Assembly (NCBI GenBank): GCA_030693705.1
Contig: JAUYAB010000008.1
Span: 186,001-250,000 of the forward strand
Direction: 5' to 3'
Length of the DNA stretch: 64,000 nucleotides
From: Ignavibacteria bacterium
Lineage (GTDB): Bacteria; Bacteroidota; Ignavibacteria; Ignavibacteriales; Ignavibacteriaceae
The translations under genes and the position numbers were made by a program. This document shows, one piece after another, positions 1-7,845 of the stretch. Positions within the stretch are counted from its first letter, which is position 1; each line of letters starts with the position of its first letter. The notes under the pieces were generated by a model, which made no database searches, was not told the DNA's origin, and saw only the letters and a list, made by a program, of their open reading frames with translations.

Positions 1-5
1 TCATT

Positions 6-506
6 ATGTCCGGTGGCGGTGTAGATGCTGGTGGCGGTGGCTCAAGGTCAAGAAAAAAAGGAAAACGTAAACCGAAGAAACGGATGAATGTCAGAATAGA
101 CATGACCCCGTTGGTAGACGTTGCATTTTTACTTTTGACTTTTTTTATGATGACAACCGTCTTCAGAAAACCATCAACAATGGAAATTAATCTTCCTCCA
201 AACGATGTGAATGTTGAAATTGCCGAGTCAAACTTATTAACTCTTCGTATTGATGAAGCAAAAATGATTTATTACAGCGTTGGAATGGATGTACCAAAAA
301 AATTAAAGTTCGAGGACTTAAAGAAGTTTTTAGTAGAAAGCGCTTCTCAAAATCCTAAACTTGTTGTTTTACTGAAAATCGACCGAAAAGGGAAATTCAA
401 TTATATGGTTGATGTAATTGACGAACTAAACTGGGCTAAATTGGACCGTTTCTCTATTGCGCCGATGACAGACATTGATCTTAGAGAAATGGCAAGGGCA
501 TCTTAG
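6..506 (+). CDS. exbD: ExbD/TolR-family biopolymer transport protein
   Basis: Small inner-membrane protein that, with ExbB, uses the proton motive force to energise TonB. The 166-residue product has a basic, Gly-rich cytoplasmic head (residues 1-28), one membrane helix starting at MTPLVDVAFLLLTFF (33-47) and a periplasmic domain. Asp38 in the VDV motif lines up with the proton-pathway Asp25 of E. coli ExbD. The gene ends 16 bp before the first tonB, so the pair should be co-transcribed. The start at 6 fits the family length, but the window edge hides any ribosome site and the exbB that would be expected upstream. A decayed copy of its 3' half lies at 1340-1604. Confidence 0.93.
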   Translation: MSGGGVDAGGGGSRSRKKGKRKPKKRMNVRIDMTPLVDVAFLLLTFFMMTTVFRKPSTMEINLPPNDVNVEIAESNLLTLRIDEAKMIYYSVGMDVPKKLKFEDLKKFLVESASQNPKLVVLLKIDRKGKFNYMVDVIDELNWAKLDRFSIAPMTDIDLREMARAS

Positions 507-1313
507 GAAGGAGATGAAAAAAATGAATGACACAATAGCAGTTCAAAATTCTCAAGACCTTTATGGTGCGTTTGAGTTAAAGAAACTTTATCCGAAAAAT
601 TATTCAATCGGATTAACGGTAGCCGTTATTTTTCACGTTTTTATGATTGGCGTTTACTTCTTCGCTATTTATATGGGGCAAGAAGACGAAGATAATATCC
701 CGATGGTAAGAATAATGAAGTATAGCGAACTCGGTCCTCCTCCATCAATATCGAACGAAATTCCTCCGCAGGTTGCAGTTTCCGGACCGGTAGTAAAGCC
801 AACTGTTGGTATTCCTGTTCCAGTACCGGATGCTTCTGTTTCACCGGAACAAACATTAGCTTCTCAACAAGAAATGAGTAGTGTTGCCGGACCAACGATT
901 ACAGAAGGAACGGGCGGCGGTGCGGTTCAAATTGAAGGAGATATTAAAATTGAACCGGAAGCAGACGAGAACCCTGATATGGATAAGTTTGTTCCGGTAG
1001 AAAAAATGCCGGAAATAGTTGTTCAAGCAAAACCGGTTTATCCTGATTTGGCAATTCGTGCAAATCTTGAAGGTCGCGTTTGGGTTAAAATTCTTGTTAG
1101 TAAAGAAGGAAAACCTAAAAAAGCCGTTGTTGTAAAATCAGATGCAGAAATATTTAATCAATCTGCACAAGATGCAGCGATGAAATATTCTTTTACCCCT
1201 GCATTACAAAACAACAAACCGGTAGCGGTTTGGGTTGTAGTTCCTTTTAAGTTTGAACTAAGAGGCAATTAGTTTTTTAAAGTTCTTTTTTATAGATTGG
1301 TGTGTAGCGGGAA
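237..1313 (+). repeat. Tandem duplication, first unit (exbD 3' half, tonB, start of following gene)
   Basis: This stretch aligns with 1342-2404 at a nearly constant offset (1105 near the start, 1097 through the end of exbD, 1096 at the tonB starts, 1087 at the tonB stops, 1091 at AGCGGGAA). The match continues about 40 bp past the tonB stop, into sequence corresponding to the start of the small membrane-protein gene. One unit of about 1.1 kb was therefore duplicated in tandem. Confidence 0.8.
523..1272 (+). CDS. tonB: TonB energy-transducing protein, copy 1
   Basis: Links ExbB/ExbD at the inner membrane to outer-membrane TonB-dependent receptors. The start at 523 is chosen because AGGAAGGAG ends 9 bases before this ATG; the earlier in-frame ATG at 514 abuts that site. 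From this start a membrane helix spans about residues 28-50, followed by a Pro/Glu-rich periplasmic linker and a TonB C-terminal domain (last ~90 residues) with the PVYPDLAIRANLEG motif and a WVVVPFKFEL end. It directly follows exbD. The second copy at 1619 is close in sequence in both terminal regions and more divergent in the linker. Confidence 0.93.
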   Translation: MNDTIAVQNSQDLYGAFELKKLYPKNYSIGLTVAVIFHVFMIGVYFFAIYMGQEDEDNIPMVRIMKYSELGPPPSISNEIPPQVAVSGPVVKPTVGIPVPVPDASVSPEQTLASQQEMSSVAGPTITEGTGGGAVQIEGDIKIEPEADENPDMDKFVPVEKMPEIVVQAKPVYPDLAIRANLEGRVWVKILVSKEGKPKKAVVVKSDAEIFNQSAQDAAMKYSFTPALQNNKPVAVWVVVPFKFELRGN

Positions 1314-1335
1314 GATAATTCCGCCACACGCAAAA
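1273..1335 (+). pseudogene. Fossil 5' end of the small membrane-protein gene
   Basis: Directly after the first tonB stop the sequence resembles the 5' end of the intact gene that follows the second tonB: both share a T-rich start and the string AGCGGGAA at 1306-1313 and 2397-2404. It is no longer open. It marks the right end of the duplicated unit, before the junction with the exbD remnant. Confidence 0.55.
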
Positions 1336-1339
1336 TTTT

Positions 1340-1604
1340 TATTAGTTCTATGTTTTGATGAAAAGAGATTGTTTGCAATTGTGTACAAGATACCGCAATG
1401 ATCACTGTTTTGAAGTTTTGAGAAGTTGTTGTTAAAGATTTAATTTCAAATTTCATACTTGTTGTTATACTGAAAATCAACTGAATACAGAAGTTCGTTT
1501 AACTGGTTAATTTTTGTAGTAATTAAACCGTGCTAAATTAGCCCATCAATTCCAGATACCGATGATAACCATCGATGGAAGAAGATGGCAAGAACATCCA
1601 AAAA
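1340..1604 (+). pseudogene. Decayed exbD 3' half between the two tonB genes
   Basis: No open frame remains, but the DNA still aligns with exbD positions 237-506. Bases 1458-1478 match 360-380 at 20 of 21 positions, 1342-1362 match 237-257 at 16 of 21, GCTAAATT recurs at 1532 (435 in exbD), and 1559-1613 tracks the last 50 bases of exbD through the ribosome site of the following tonB. The offset stays near 1097-1105, so few indels have occurred. This is a remnant of the second exbD copy made when the exbD-tonB unit duplicated. Confidence 0.8.
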
Positions 1605-2404
1605 AAGGAGATGAGAAAATGTATGAAACAATTGCGCTTCAGAAAAACCAAAATCCTTACGGCGCTTTTGAGTTAAAGGAACTCTATCCGAGGAATTATT
1701 CTCTTGGATTAACGATAGCCGCCATATTTCACATTTCGATCATTGCTGTTTACTTTCTTGCTATTTTTTTGCAGGGTGGAGATAACAACATACCGTTCGC
1801 TAAAAAAGATATTAAAATTATCGAATTCGGAGCTCCGCCGCCAATTAATCCAACGGCTCCACAAGCGCCAATCTCAACCGGTTTAGCAAACCCAAGCAAA
1901 GGAATTCCGGTTCCGGTTCCCGAGAGTTCAGTTTCCGCAGAGAATACTTTAGCAACGCAATCAGAGATGAATAATGATTATCCTGTTGTAGCTGAAGGAA
2001 CTGAAAACGGAACGTTAAAGTTTGCACCAGGTAAAGAACTTCCGGCACCGGAAAATTATCCAACTCCGACCGATTTTGTTCCGTGTGAAAAATTGCCGGA
2101 AATTGTTGTTAGGGCAACACCTGTTTATCCCGAACTTGCTATTCGTGCAAATCTTGAAGGAAAAGTTTGGGTGAATATACTTGTTGACAAACAGGGCAAA
2201 GTAAAGAACGCGATTATCGCAAAATCGAATCAAGAAATTTTTAATGAAGCGGCACTAATTGCGGCTATGCAATATTCGTTTACACCAGCACTGCAAAACA
2301 ACAAACCGGTTGCGGTTTGGGTTGTAGTTCCCTTTAAATTTGAACTAAGAGGTAATTGATTTCTTTGATTTCTCTTTTTATTTATTTCGGATATGCAGCG
2401 GGAA
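1342..2404 (+). repeat. Tandem duplication, second unit
   Basis: Partner of the unit at 237-1313. It carries the exbD remnant, the second tonB and the start of the intact small membrane-protein gene. The tonB part stayed open while the exbD part decayed, which suggests selection on the second TonB only. Confidence 0.75.
1619..2359 (+). CDS. tonB: TonB energy-transducing protein, copy 2
   Basis: A 246-residue paralogue of the upstream TonB, with the same order: short cytoplasmic N-terminus, membrane helix near residues 28-48, Pro-rich linker and TonB C-terminal domain ending WVVVPFKFELRG. The start at 1619 has AAAGGAG ending 8 bases upstream; the longer open frame from 1562 runs back into exbD remnant sequence. 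Both TonB proteins keep the YP motif (PVYPELAIRANLEG), so both look functional. Linkers differ (this copy has a PCEKLPEI segment), which could tune reach or partner choice; that is inference. Confidence 0.92.
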   Translation: MYETIALQKNQNPYGAFELKELYPRNYSLGLTIAAIFHISIIAVYFLAIFLQGGDNNIPFAKKDIKIIEFGAPPPINPTAPQAPISTGLANPSKGIPVPVPESSVSAENTLATQSEMNNDYPVVAEGTENGTLKFAPGKELPAPENYPTPTDFVPCEKLPEIVVRATPVYPELAIRANLEGKVWVNILVDKQGKVKNAIIAKSNQEIFNEAALIAAMQYSFTPALQNNKPVAVWVVVPFKFELRGN

Positions 2405-2607
2405 TTATCTTTTTCCTTATAGGCTTGGTTATGCTTTCGGGTTTTGTTTTTCCGAAAGATATTCCCGCTCAGCTTAAATATGTTATGGGAATTACGTTAG
2501 TGTTGTATGGAATATACAGAGTGACTTCCACTTACTTCAAATCGAAACAGGATGCAAGATTAGCAAAAAAGAATGATGAAAACACAAAATCAAACATATT
2601 ATCATAA
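2356..2607 (+). CDS. Small two-helix membrane protein of unknown function
   Basis: An 83-residue product with two hydrophobic segments (about residues 5-30 and 42-57) and a charged Lys/Asp/Asn-rich tail. No ATG lies in frame ahead of the first helix; TTG at 2356 overlaps the tonB stop and another TTG at 2365 is possible, so the start is uncertain. It overlaps the next gene by 35 bp, pointing to translational coupling inside the tonB cluster. I do not recognise a family. A fossil of its 5' end follows the first tonB, so it belonged to this cluster before the duplication. Confidence 0.7.
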   Translation: MISLISLFIYFGYAAGIIFFLIGLVMLSGFVFPKDIPAQLKYVMGITLVLYGIYRVTSTYFKSKQDARLAKKNDENTKSNILS

Positions 2608-3457
2608 GATTTCCTCTCTTTTTCTCCTTATTTTTATCTTTTTCGGCTGTCAAGAAAAAAAGATTTCACCGGTAAAAGGAAATTTAAAAGCCTATGCCGA
2701 TGAGTCGGTATATAATTTGATACTTAAAGAGAAAAATACTTTTGAAGCTTTATACCCGGATGCAAAGATTTCGGTTGAACCTTTAACAGCAAGAGAAGGA
2801 ATCGCGAAAATTCTTAACAAAGAAATAAAGATTTTTATTTGTTCAAGAGATTTTAACAGAGAAGAACTAGAATTTATTAAGAAACAGCAATCAGGTTTAG
2901 AGTCTTTTAAATTTTGTTATGATGCTGTTGTAGCGATTGTGGCAAAAGAAAATTCTCTTACACAAATAAGGTTGGACGATCTTAAAAAAGCTTTGCTTGG
3001 AGAGAAAAAAGATTTTACGATCATTATACCGCAAAAAAATTCCGGTGTTTATGAGTTTCTTAAAACAGATATCTTAGAAGGAAAAGAACCTTCGTCAAGT
3101 GTTAAGGTTGTTGCCAGCGAGTTTGATGTAAAAGAGCAAGTGCTAAAAAATAAAAATTCAATCGGCTTAATGGGATTGAATATCTTAAAAGATACAAGCA
3201 ATGTAACTATCTTGAAAATCGGTTACACGAGAAATACTTTAGAACCGGAAGCTTTTTATCAACCGCATCAAGCGTACATGATAAACGGTTCGTATCCTTT
3301 AACAAGAACTATTTATGCTTTATTGAACGAAATTGGATTAGGGCTGGCATCCGGATTTGTTACACACTTAACAAGTTTTCAAGGACAGGAAGTTGTAAAA
3401 AACAATAATTTAGGACCGGCTGCTATTCCGGTTAAATTAATTTCAGGACAAAAATGA
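2573..3457 (+). CDS. PstS-like periplasmic substrate-binding lipoprotein
   Basis: A 294-residue lipoprotein of the phosphate-ABC-type (PstS-like) periplasmic binding superfamily. Its signal ends in a lipobox (IFFGC, Cys near residue 26). The body shows the family pattern: LKAYADESVYNLI near the start, a middle YDAVVAIVAKENSL and a late IGLMGLNIL segment. No PstABC permease is present here. Such proteins next to TonB/ExbD and a TPR protein suggest a ligand-sensing or receptor-accessory role rather than ABC uptake, but the ligand is unknown. It overlaps the gene before it and shares ATGA with the gene after it. Confidence 0.8.
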   Translation: MMKTQNQTYYHKISSLFLLIFIFFGCQEKKISPVKGNLKAYADESVYNLILKEKNTFEALYPDAKISVEPLTAREGIAKILNKEIKIFICSRDFNREELEFIKKQQSGLESFKFCYDAVVAIVAKENSLTQIRLDDLKKALLGEKKDFTIIIPQKNSGVYEFLKTDILEGKEPSSSVKVVASEFDVKEQVLKNKNSIGLMGLNILKDTSNVTILKIGYTRNTLEPEAFYQPHQAYMINGSYPLTRTIYALLNEIGLGLASGFVTHLTSFQGQEVVKNNNLGPAAIPVKLISGQK

Positions 3458-4914
3458 AAGTACCAATGAAAAAAACATTCATCGCCATAATTCTTTTCGT
3501 CATATTCATTGGGCAAATGTATGCTCAAGATAAAGTTAAAGAAGCGGAAACCGCTATTAAAAATAAAGATTACCCTACCGCCATGAGAATTGCACAAGAA
3601 TTTCTTGATATAGATTCAGGGTATACCGCATTGCGTATTTTGTTGATTGTTGAGAGCAAGAACGTCGCCAGTAAAGAATTATTCGAAAAAATAGGTGACG
3701 CCTATGCAAAACAAAAAGTTGTTGAAAATGCTTTGTTAAACTATGAAAAAGTCGAGGTGATGGACTCGCTTAATAAAAATATTAAGTTCAAAATTGCCGA
3801 ACTATTATATAAAGAACAACGCTATACAGATGCGGTAAATAAATACTTACAGATTGTTTCTATTGATAGCGCCGACACAGCCGCGTTATACAAAACCGCA
3901 AATATATTTTATTTAGCCGGCAAAGCTGACAAGAGCAATTACGCTAATTCAGCAATCTATTTTGAAAAATATTTTACCATTGTTAAAAACAATTACGACG
4001 CCTATTTTAAAGCCGCAAAGACAAATATCGAAATAAGATATTATCAAAAAGCATATGATTACGCTCATTTAGCAGCCGAAAAAGATGAGACAAATAAAGA
4101 TGTAGTAAAAATAATAGCTGTTGCATCTGCGTGGTTGGGAAAATATGATGAATCTTTAAGTTATTATGGAAAAATTGAAGACTCTACTCTTACAAAAAGT
4201 GATATTAAAGATCTTGTTAACGCCGGAACAAACTGTCGAGCAGCCAAAAAAGATTCACTCGCTTTAATATATTTTAATAAAGTTTTGAGCATTGATAGCA
4301 CTTATAAAGATGTTTTTTGGTCTATTGCTACAATTAATTATTCGTTAGGAGACTACGATACCGCTATACAATTTTTCGATAAGTTTTTAGCGGAAAAACC
4401 AAATTATGAACTTGCTATTAGATTTAAAGCTTTCGCCTACTGGCAGAAAAAAGATTACGATAAAACAAGAGAAAATATGTTAGAAGCAATTGCCTTAAAT
4501 GATACCATTGCCGAGTCGTACTTCTTTCTTGCTCAATCTTACAAAGCGGTAGATTCGCTCGGAAGATCAGCCGAAGTTATGGAAAAGATGATTTCGATCT
4601 GTGAAAAGAAACCGGCTCAGTATGAAAAACAACTTTTAGACGCTTATGGCTTTTTAGGTACAACATCCTTTGAAAAAAAGAATTATGGGGCTTCAATTCC
4701 ATATTTTGTTAAAGCGCTAAGTTATAATTCAAACAATTTAAATTTTACTTTTATGCTGGCGAACGCTTATAACATGACGAAAGACACCGAGAATGCAAAA
4801 AAATATTTCTACAAGGTGTTAAACCTTGCATCCGATAGATCGATGGAATATGAGAACGCATATAAAAATCTGAGAGCTATGGGAGAACTTCCTCCTAAAC
4901 CGCCGCGAAAATAA
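3454..4914 (+). CDS. Exported tetratricopeptide-repeat protein
   Basis: A 486-residue exported protein made almost wholly of TPR-like helical hairpins (for example ALLNYEKVEVMDSLNK, AIYFEKYFTIVKNNYD, AIQFFDKFLAEKPNYE, AKKYFYKVLNLASD). The ATG at 3454 overlaps the previous stop as ATGA; a second ATG at 3466 gives a cleaner signal peptide (MKKTFIAIILFVIF, cleavage after YAQ) and may be the true start. TPR proteins act as scaffolds. Its place in the TonB cluster suggests it works with the PstS-like lipoprotein and TonB in the periplasm; that is inference. Confidence 0.85.
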   Translation: MKVPMKKTFIAIILFVIFIGQMYAQDKVKEAETAIKNKDYPTAMRIAQEFLDIDSGYTALRILLIVESKNVASKELFEKIGDAYAKQKVVENALLNYEKVEVMDSLNKNIKFKIAELLYKEQRYTDAVNKYLQIVSIDSADTAALYKTANIFYLAGKADKSNYANSAIYFEKYFTIVKNNYDAYFKAAKTNIEIRYYQKAYDYAHLAAEKDETNKDVVKIIAVASAWLGKYDESLSYYGKIEDSTLTKSDIKDLVNAGTNCRAAKKDSLALIYFNKVLSIDSTYKDVFWSIATINYSLGDYDTAIQFFDKFLAEKPNYELAIRFKAFAYWQKKDYDKTRENMLEAIALNDTIAESYFFLAQSYKAVDSLGRSAEVMEKMISICEKKPAQYEKQLLDAYGFLGTTSFEKKNYGASIPYFVKALSYNSNNLNFTFMLANAYNMTKDTENAKKYFYKVLNLASDRSMEYENAYKNLRAMGELPPKPPRK

Positions 4915-4992
4915 TCAGCTACGATTAGTGGTGAAGAAGGAAAATATTAAAAAAATTAACAAATTATTTCACAATAAATATTAGGGCACAAA

Positions 4993-6009
4993 ATGAAGTA
5001 TCAAAAATTAGTAAAATTGCTTCCGGTTCTGTTGGTGGTTTTCTTGGTATCATGCGGAAAAAAAGAACCGCCAAAATTAACTTTCCAATTTCAAGGTTAT
5101 GAAAATCCTACTCTCCGGTATCATGTAGAATATCCAAAAGGTTGGGTGCTCACCACCGATCCGGGAAAAGTAAGACTACTTTCTTCGCAAGACGCTTATG
5201 ATAAATTTGTTGATCCAACATCAAAAGGATCCATCGGAGCGCTAATACTAATTTCTACTTCAAAAGATACTCTTGGCGGTGACTTGCAAAAGTTTTATGA
5301 ATCAACTCTCGCCATTGATAAAGACAAAGAATCAATTGAAAAGTATGAAGAAGTTACAGACGCTAAAGTTGGCGATAAACCTGCTAAACGTCTCTACTAC
5401 CGGTTGAAATATGACAAAGCAACGATAAAGAGAGTCGAGAAATATTTGGTTACAGCCGATACACTTGACTTCACAATAGAATTTATAAGTTTCAACGAAA
5501 TGTTTGAAAGTTATAAACCAGCGGTTGAAAAATTAATTTCCACTTTTGGTTTTCCTAAAAAGTTAGAAAAAGGAGCAGATGCCGGAGACAAGCCGTCCGC
5601 ATCATTTTCTACTTATAACAATGCTCTTTACACTATTGAGTATCCGGATAATTTTGACATCAAAGCTGCGAAAAAAGGCGAAACCGGATCAGTAGTTACT
5701 TTTAGCGGCTATCGTTTAGACTGTACCTTTGTCGTTGATATTTTTCCATCACAAAATTTAAGCGTGGAAAAAGTGTTTGACCAAAATAAAGGAAAATATC
5801 CCGGCGCCGGTGGACAAAAAGAAACGACAATAAATGGTTTGAAAGCTATTTATCTTAATTATGCCGGCGCTGCTAACATTGGCAGCCGCGCTTATTTCGT
5901 AGTTAAAGGAGACAAGGTTTACCGGTTAACTTTAAATTGGTTTAAACCCCAAGAAGCGGATTATCTTGCAGCATTTGAGAAGATAGCGTCTTCCTTAAAG
6001 GTAAAATAA
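4993..6009 (+). CDS. Lipoprotein with two PsbP-like domains
   Basis: A 338-residue lipoprotein with a lipobox at FLVSC (Cys21). Two homologous halves follow, each starting with an aromatic YP motif (LRYHVEYPKGWVL near residue 42; LYTIEYPDNFDI near 212) and ending in a YF/YRLT strand region, the layout of PsbP-like (DUF1795-type) domains. Function is not known; these domains are usually accessory folds in exported proteins. It lies 78 bp after the TPR gene and is closed by a hairpin terminator, so it is probably the last gene of the TonB cluster. Confidence 0.75.
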   Translation: MKYQKLVKLLPVLLVVFLVSCGKKEPPKLTFQFQGYENPTLRYHVEYPKGWVLTTDPGKVRLLSSQDAYDKFVDPTSKGSIGALILISTSKDTLGGDLQKFYESTLAIDKDKESIEKYEEVTDAKVGDKPAKRLYYRLKYDKATIKRVEKYLVTADTLDFTIEFISFNEMFESYKPAVEKLISTFGFPKKLEKGADAGDKPSASFSTYNNALYTIEYPDNFDIKAAKKGETGSVVTFSGYRLDCTFVVDIFPSQNLSVEKVFDQNKGKYPGAGGQKETTINGLKAIYLNYAGAANIGSRAYFVVKGDKVYRLTLNWFKPQEADYLAAFEKIASSLKVK

Positions 6010-6020
6010 GTTTTTCTTAC

Positions 6021-6082
6021 AAAGGCTGACTAAAGTTTTTCTTGTTTTCGAGCGAGACATTAAACGTCAGCCTTTTTCTTTT
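6021..6082 (+). terminator. Rho-independent-like terminator of the tonB cluster
   Basis: AAAGGCTGAC at 6021-6030 pairs perfectly with GTCAGCCTTT at 6066-6075, and a T-rich run follows. The loop is long (35 bases), so folding is less certain than the pairing. Confidence 0.65.
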
Positions 6083-6116
6083 TAAAGAAAATAATTTAAA
6101 TAGTTAGTAAAAATCC

Positions 6117-6130
6117 TCCGCCGCGGCGGA
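6117..6130. repeat. GC-rich palindrome TCCGCCGCGGCGGA
   Basis: A perfect 14-base palindrome in an AT-rich intergenic stretch. Its GC content differs sharply from its surroundings, and it resembles the CCGCC/GGCGG palindromes at 13638-13651 and 30705-30719. Confidence 0.6.
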
Positions 6131-6287
6131 CTGTGTAAAAAGGTAAGAATCTTTTAAACATGTTGAAATAAAAATCAGAAGTAAGAATTCAGAATGAAAT
6201 TTGTCAAGTCCTAAATTTAGTTTACACTATTTTGTTCTTACTTCTTACGCTAACTAGATTTTAATTTATGGTTGCGACTTGTCCAGG

Positions 6288-6656
6288 TTATGGTTTATCA
6301 CCCATGAGGGAGAGGTAACGCTGTAAATTATCAACAGTTATTCGATGGTGACTATCCGACCATTTGACTTTTTTCTCACTCGTTAACCAGATTGCCTGGG
6401 GTGACTCGTGTTTTATAAAAAAATCACTTGCTATCTGGTTGCTTACTTCTCTCGCAGAAATTACCTCAACAATTCCGCATTTTAGTTTTGCCGATTGATC
6501 AACTCCGTTAAACCATTGTTCAAATATTTTTTGTATTACAAAACTAACCGTGCAGCGGGAGCTGATTTTTAGAAGTAAAAATTCGTAAATGCCGGGTTGT
6601 GTCTCGAAGAAAGAGCGGTATTCGTCAAGGGTATTTATTTTTATTAGCTGTTTCAC
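6288..6656 (-). CDS. brxC: BrxC/YtxJ-family monothiol bacilliredoxin
   Basis: A 122-residue thioredoxin-fold protein of the YtxJ/BrxC (DUF2847) family, which removes bacillithiol-type mixed disulfides from proteins. Family marks are a single active-site Cys (SSRCTVS, Cys35), REVSNQIA, HESPQAIWL and WSDSHHRIT. The usual CPIS is CTVS here. Chlorobi-group bacteria are known to use N-methyl-bacillithiol, so the context fits. The start is GTG at 6656 with GGAG four bases upstream. It begins 11 bp after the stop of the CDF gene, so both are probably on one transcript. Confidence 0.87.
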   Translation of the reverse strand: MKQLIKINTLDEYRSFFETQPGIYEFLLLKISSRCTVSFVIQKIFEQWFNGVDQSAKLKCGIVEVISAREVSNQIASDFFIKHESPQAIWLTSEKKVKWSDSHHRITVDNLQRYLSLMGDKP

Positions 6657-6667
6657 AAGTCTCCAAT

Positions 6668-7528
6668 TTAGTTATGATCAGAAGGTTCCATGTGGATATG
6701 CACGATGGAGTTTTTTACTTTAGATTGAATTTCTTCTTCAATATTGCTGGCAATTTTATGAGCATCTTGCAGAATTGTATCTCCGTGGAGATGAATATTC
6801 ATTTCAATGAAAATATCGGGACCGGAGTTTCTAATTTTAATGTCATGCACGTCGTGTACAATTTTCATGTCTTGAATAATTTTTTTCACCATCTCATTAA
6901 TGCCATGCGGCGCCGCATCAAGTAAAACGTTGATCGCTTTTTTACCGAGCCGGTAGCTCACAACAACAACAACAAATGCGACAATAATAGACGAAATAGA
7001 ATCTGCTGCGCGGAAATTTATGATGTAGGCGATCAATCCTATTAAAACAACAAGCGAACTTAAAATGTCTGATGAAAAGTGCAGCGCATCAGCTTCAAGA
7101 GCCTGGCTGTTATATTTCTTTGCCGCTTTTGATAACGCGCGTGAGCGGGTAATATCAATTAAGATTGAAGTTATAATTACAAAGAAACTCCAAAAATTAA
7201 CTTCAATATCTAATTTTCCTGTAGACAATCGATGCACGGCTTCGTAAATGATCCAGCCGCAAGTAATTAATAAGAGAAGCGTTTCGATTAAGGCTGAAAG
7301 GTTTTCGATTTTACCGTGCCCATAATGATGGTTGTAATCTGCCGGCTTGTCTGAATAACGCACGGCAATAAGGGTCATCCCGGCGGCGAGTAAATCAAAA
7401 AATGAATGGACTCCTTCCGAAATAATTCCTAAAGATCCGGTAGTAAAACCAACTATCAATTTAAACGAAGTTAGAAATATTGCAGCAAGAAACGAACTTA
7501 ACGCAACGTTGGATTTTTCACTTGCCAT
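6668..7528 (-). CDS. Cation diffusion facilitator (CDF) metal exporter
   Basis: A 286-residue inner-membrane antiporter that exports divalent metals such as Zn2+, Fe2+ or Mn2+. It has six predicted membrane helices; the transport-site pattern HxxxD occurs twice (HSFFD in helix 2, HFSSD in helix 5). The cytoplasmic C-terminal domain holds VHDVHDIKIRNSGPDIFIEM and HIHMEPSDHN, typical of the dimerisation domain. Metal specificity cannot be told from the sequence; HxxxD at both sites is most often seen in Zn/Cd or Fe exporters. It precedes brxC on the same strand. Confidence 0.92.
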   Translation of the reverse strand: MASEKSNVALSSFLAAIFLTSFKLIVGFTTGSLGIISEGVHSFFDLLAAGMTLIAVRYSDKPADYNHHYGHGKIENLSALIETLLLLITCGWIIYEAVHRLSTGKLDIEVNFWSFFVIITSILIDITRSRALSKAAKKYNSQALEADALHFSSDILSSLVVLIGLIAYIINFRAADSISSIIVAFVVVVVSYRLGKKAINVLLDAAPHGINEMVKKIIQDMKIVHDVHDIKIRNSGPDIFIEMNIHLHGDTILQDAHKIASNIEEEIQSKVKNSIVHIHMEPSDHN

Positions 7529-7798
7529 ATATGATTTACTTTATAACAATCTCCTTGTTGAGCAATTAATGGTAATTTGTTATCAAATATTGCACAATAA
7601 TATCAAAAGAAAAAGTAAAAATTCTCTTAAATATTTTTTAAGCCGAAGTAGAATGCATGCATGTATCTTTCTTCTTTGTAAATTACAAATAGTGAAATTT
7701 GAACTCGCAAGTTGAACAAAAAAGAAAAATTGTTGGCGCTGCTATACTCAACGGTAAATGATATTTCAGCAGGAGTGCACAATACAGGGTGAGTGATT
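7529..7798. other. Intergenic stretch upstream of the CDF gene
   Basis: About 270 bp of AT-rich DNA between the CDF start and the rseP terminator. It should hold the promoter for the CDF-brxC pair. I see no convincing operator, RNA gene or repeat in it. Confidence 0.5.
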
Positions 7799-7833
7799 AA
7801 AACCTCCGGGGTTTTGAAAACCGCGGAGGTTTG
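7799..7833 (-). terminator. Terminator downstream of rseP
   Basis: AAACCTCC...GGTTTT at 7800-7815 pairs with AAAACC...GGAGGTTT ending near 7832 at 15 of 16 positions around a tiny GA loop. Read on the minus strand it follows rseP and ends in TTTTAAT. Confidence 0.75.
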
Positions 7834-7845
7834 GATCGAAAGAAA

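Noticed and set aside
2573-3457. Phosphate ABC transporter locus
   Set aside because: No permease or ATPase genes are present; the gene is embedded in a tonB cluster.
6599-6925. 108-codon plus-strand open frame opposite the CDF gene
   Set aside because: It overlaps two well-supported minus-strand genes and shows no family motif or ribosome site.
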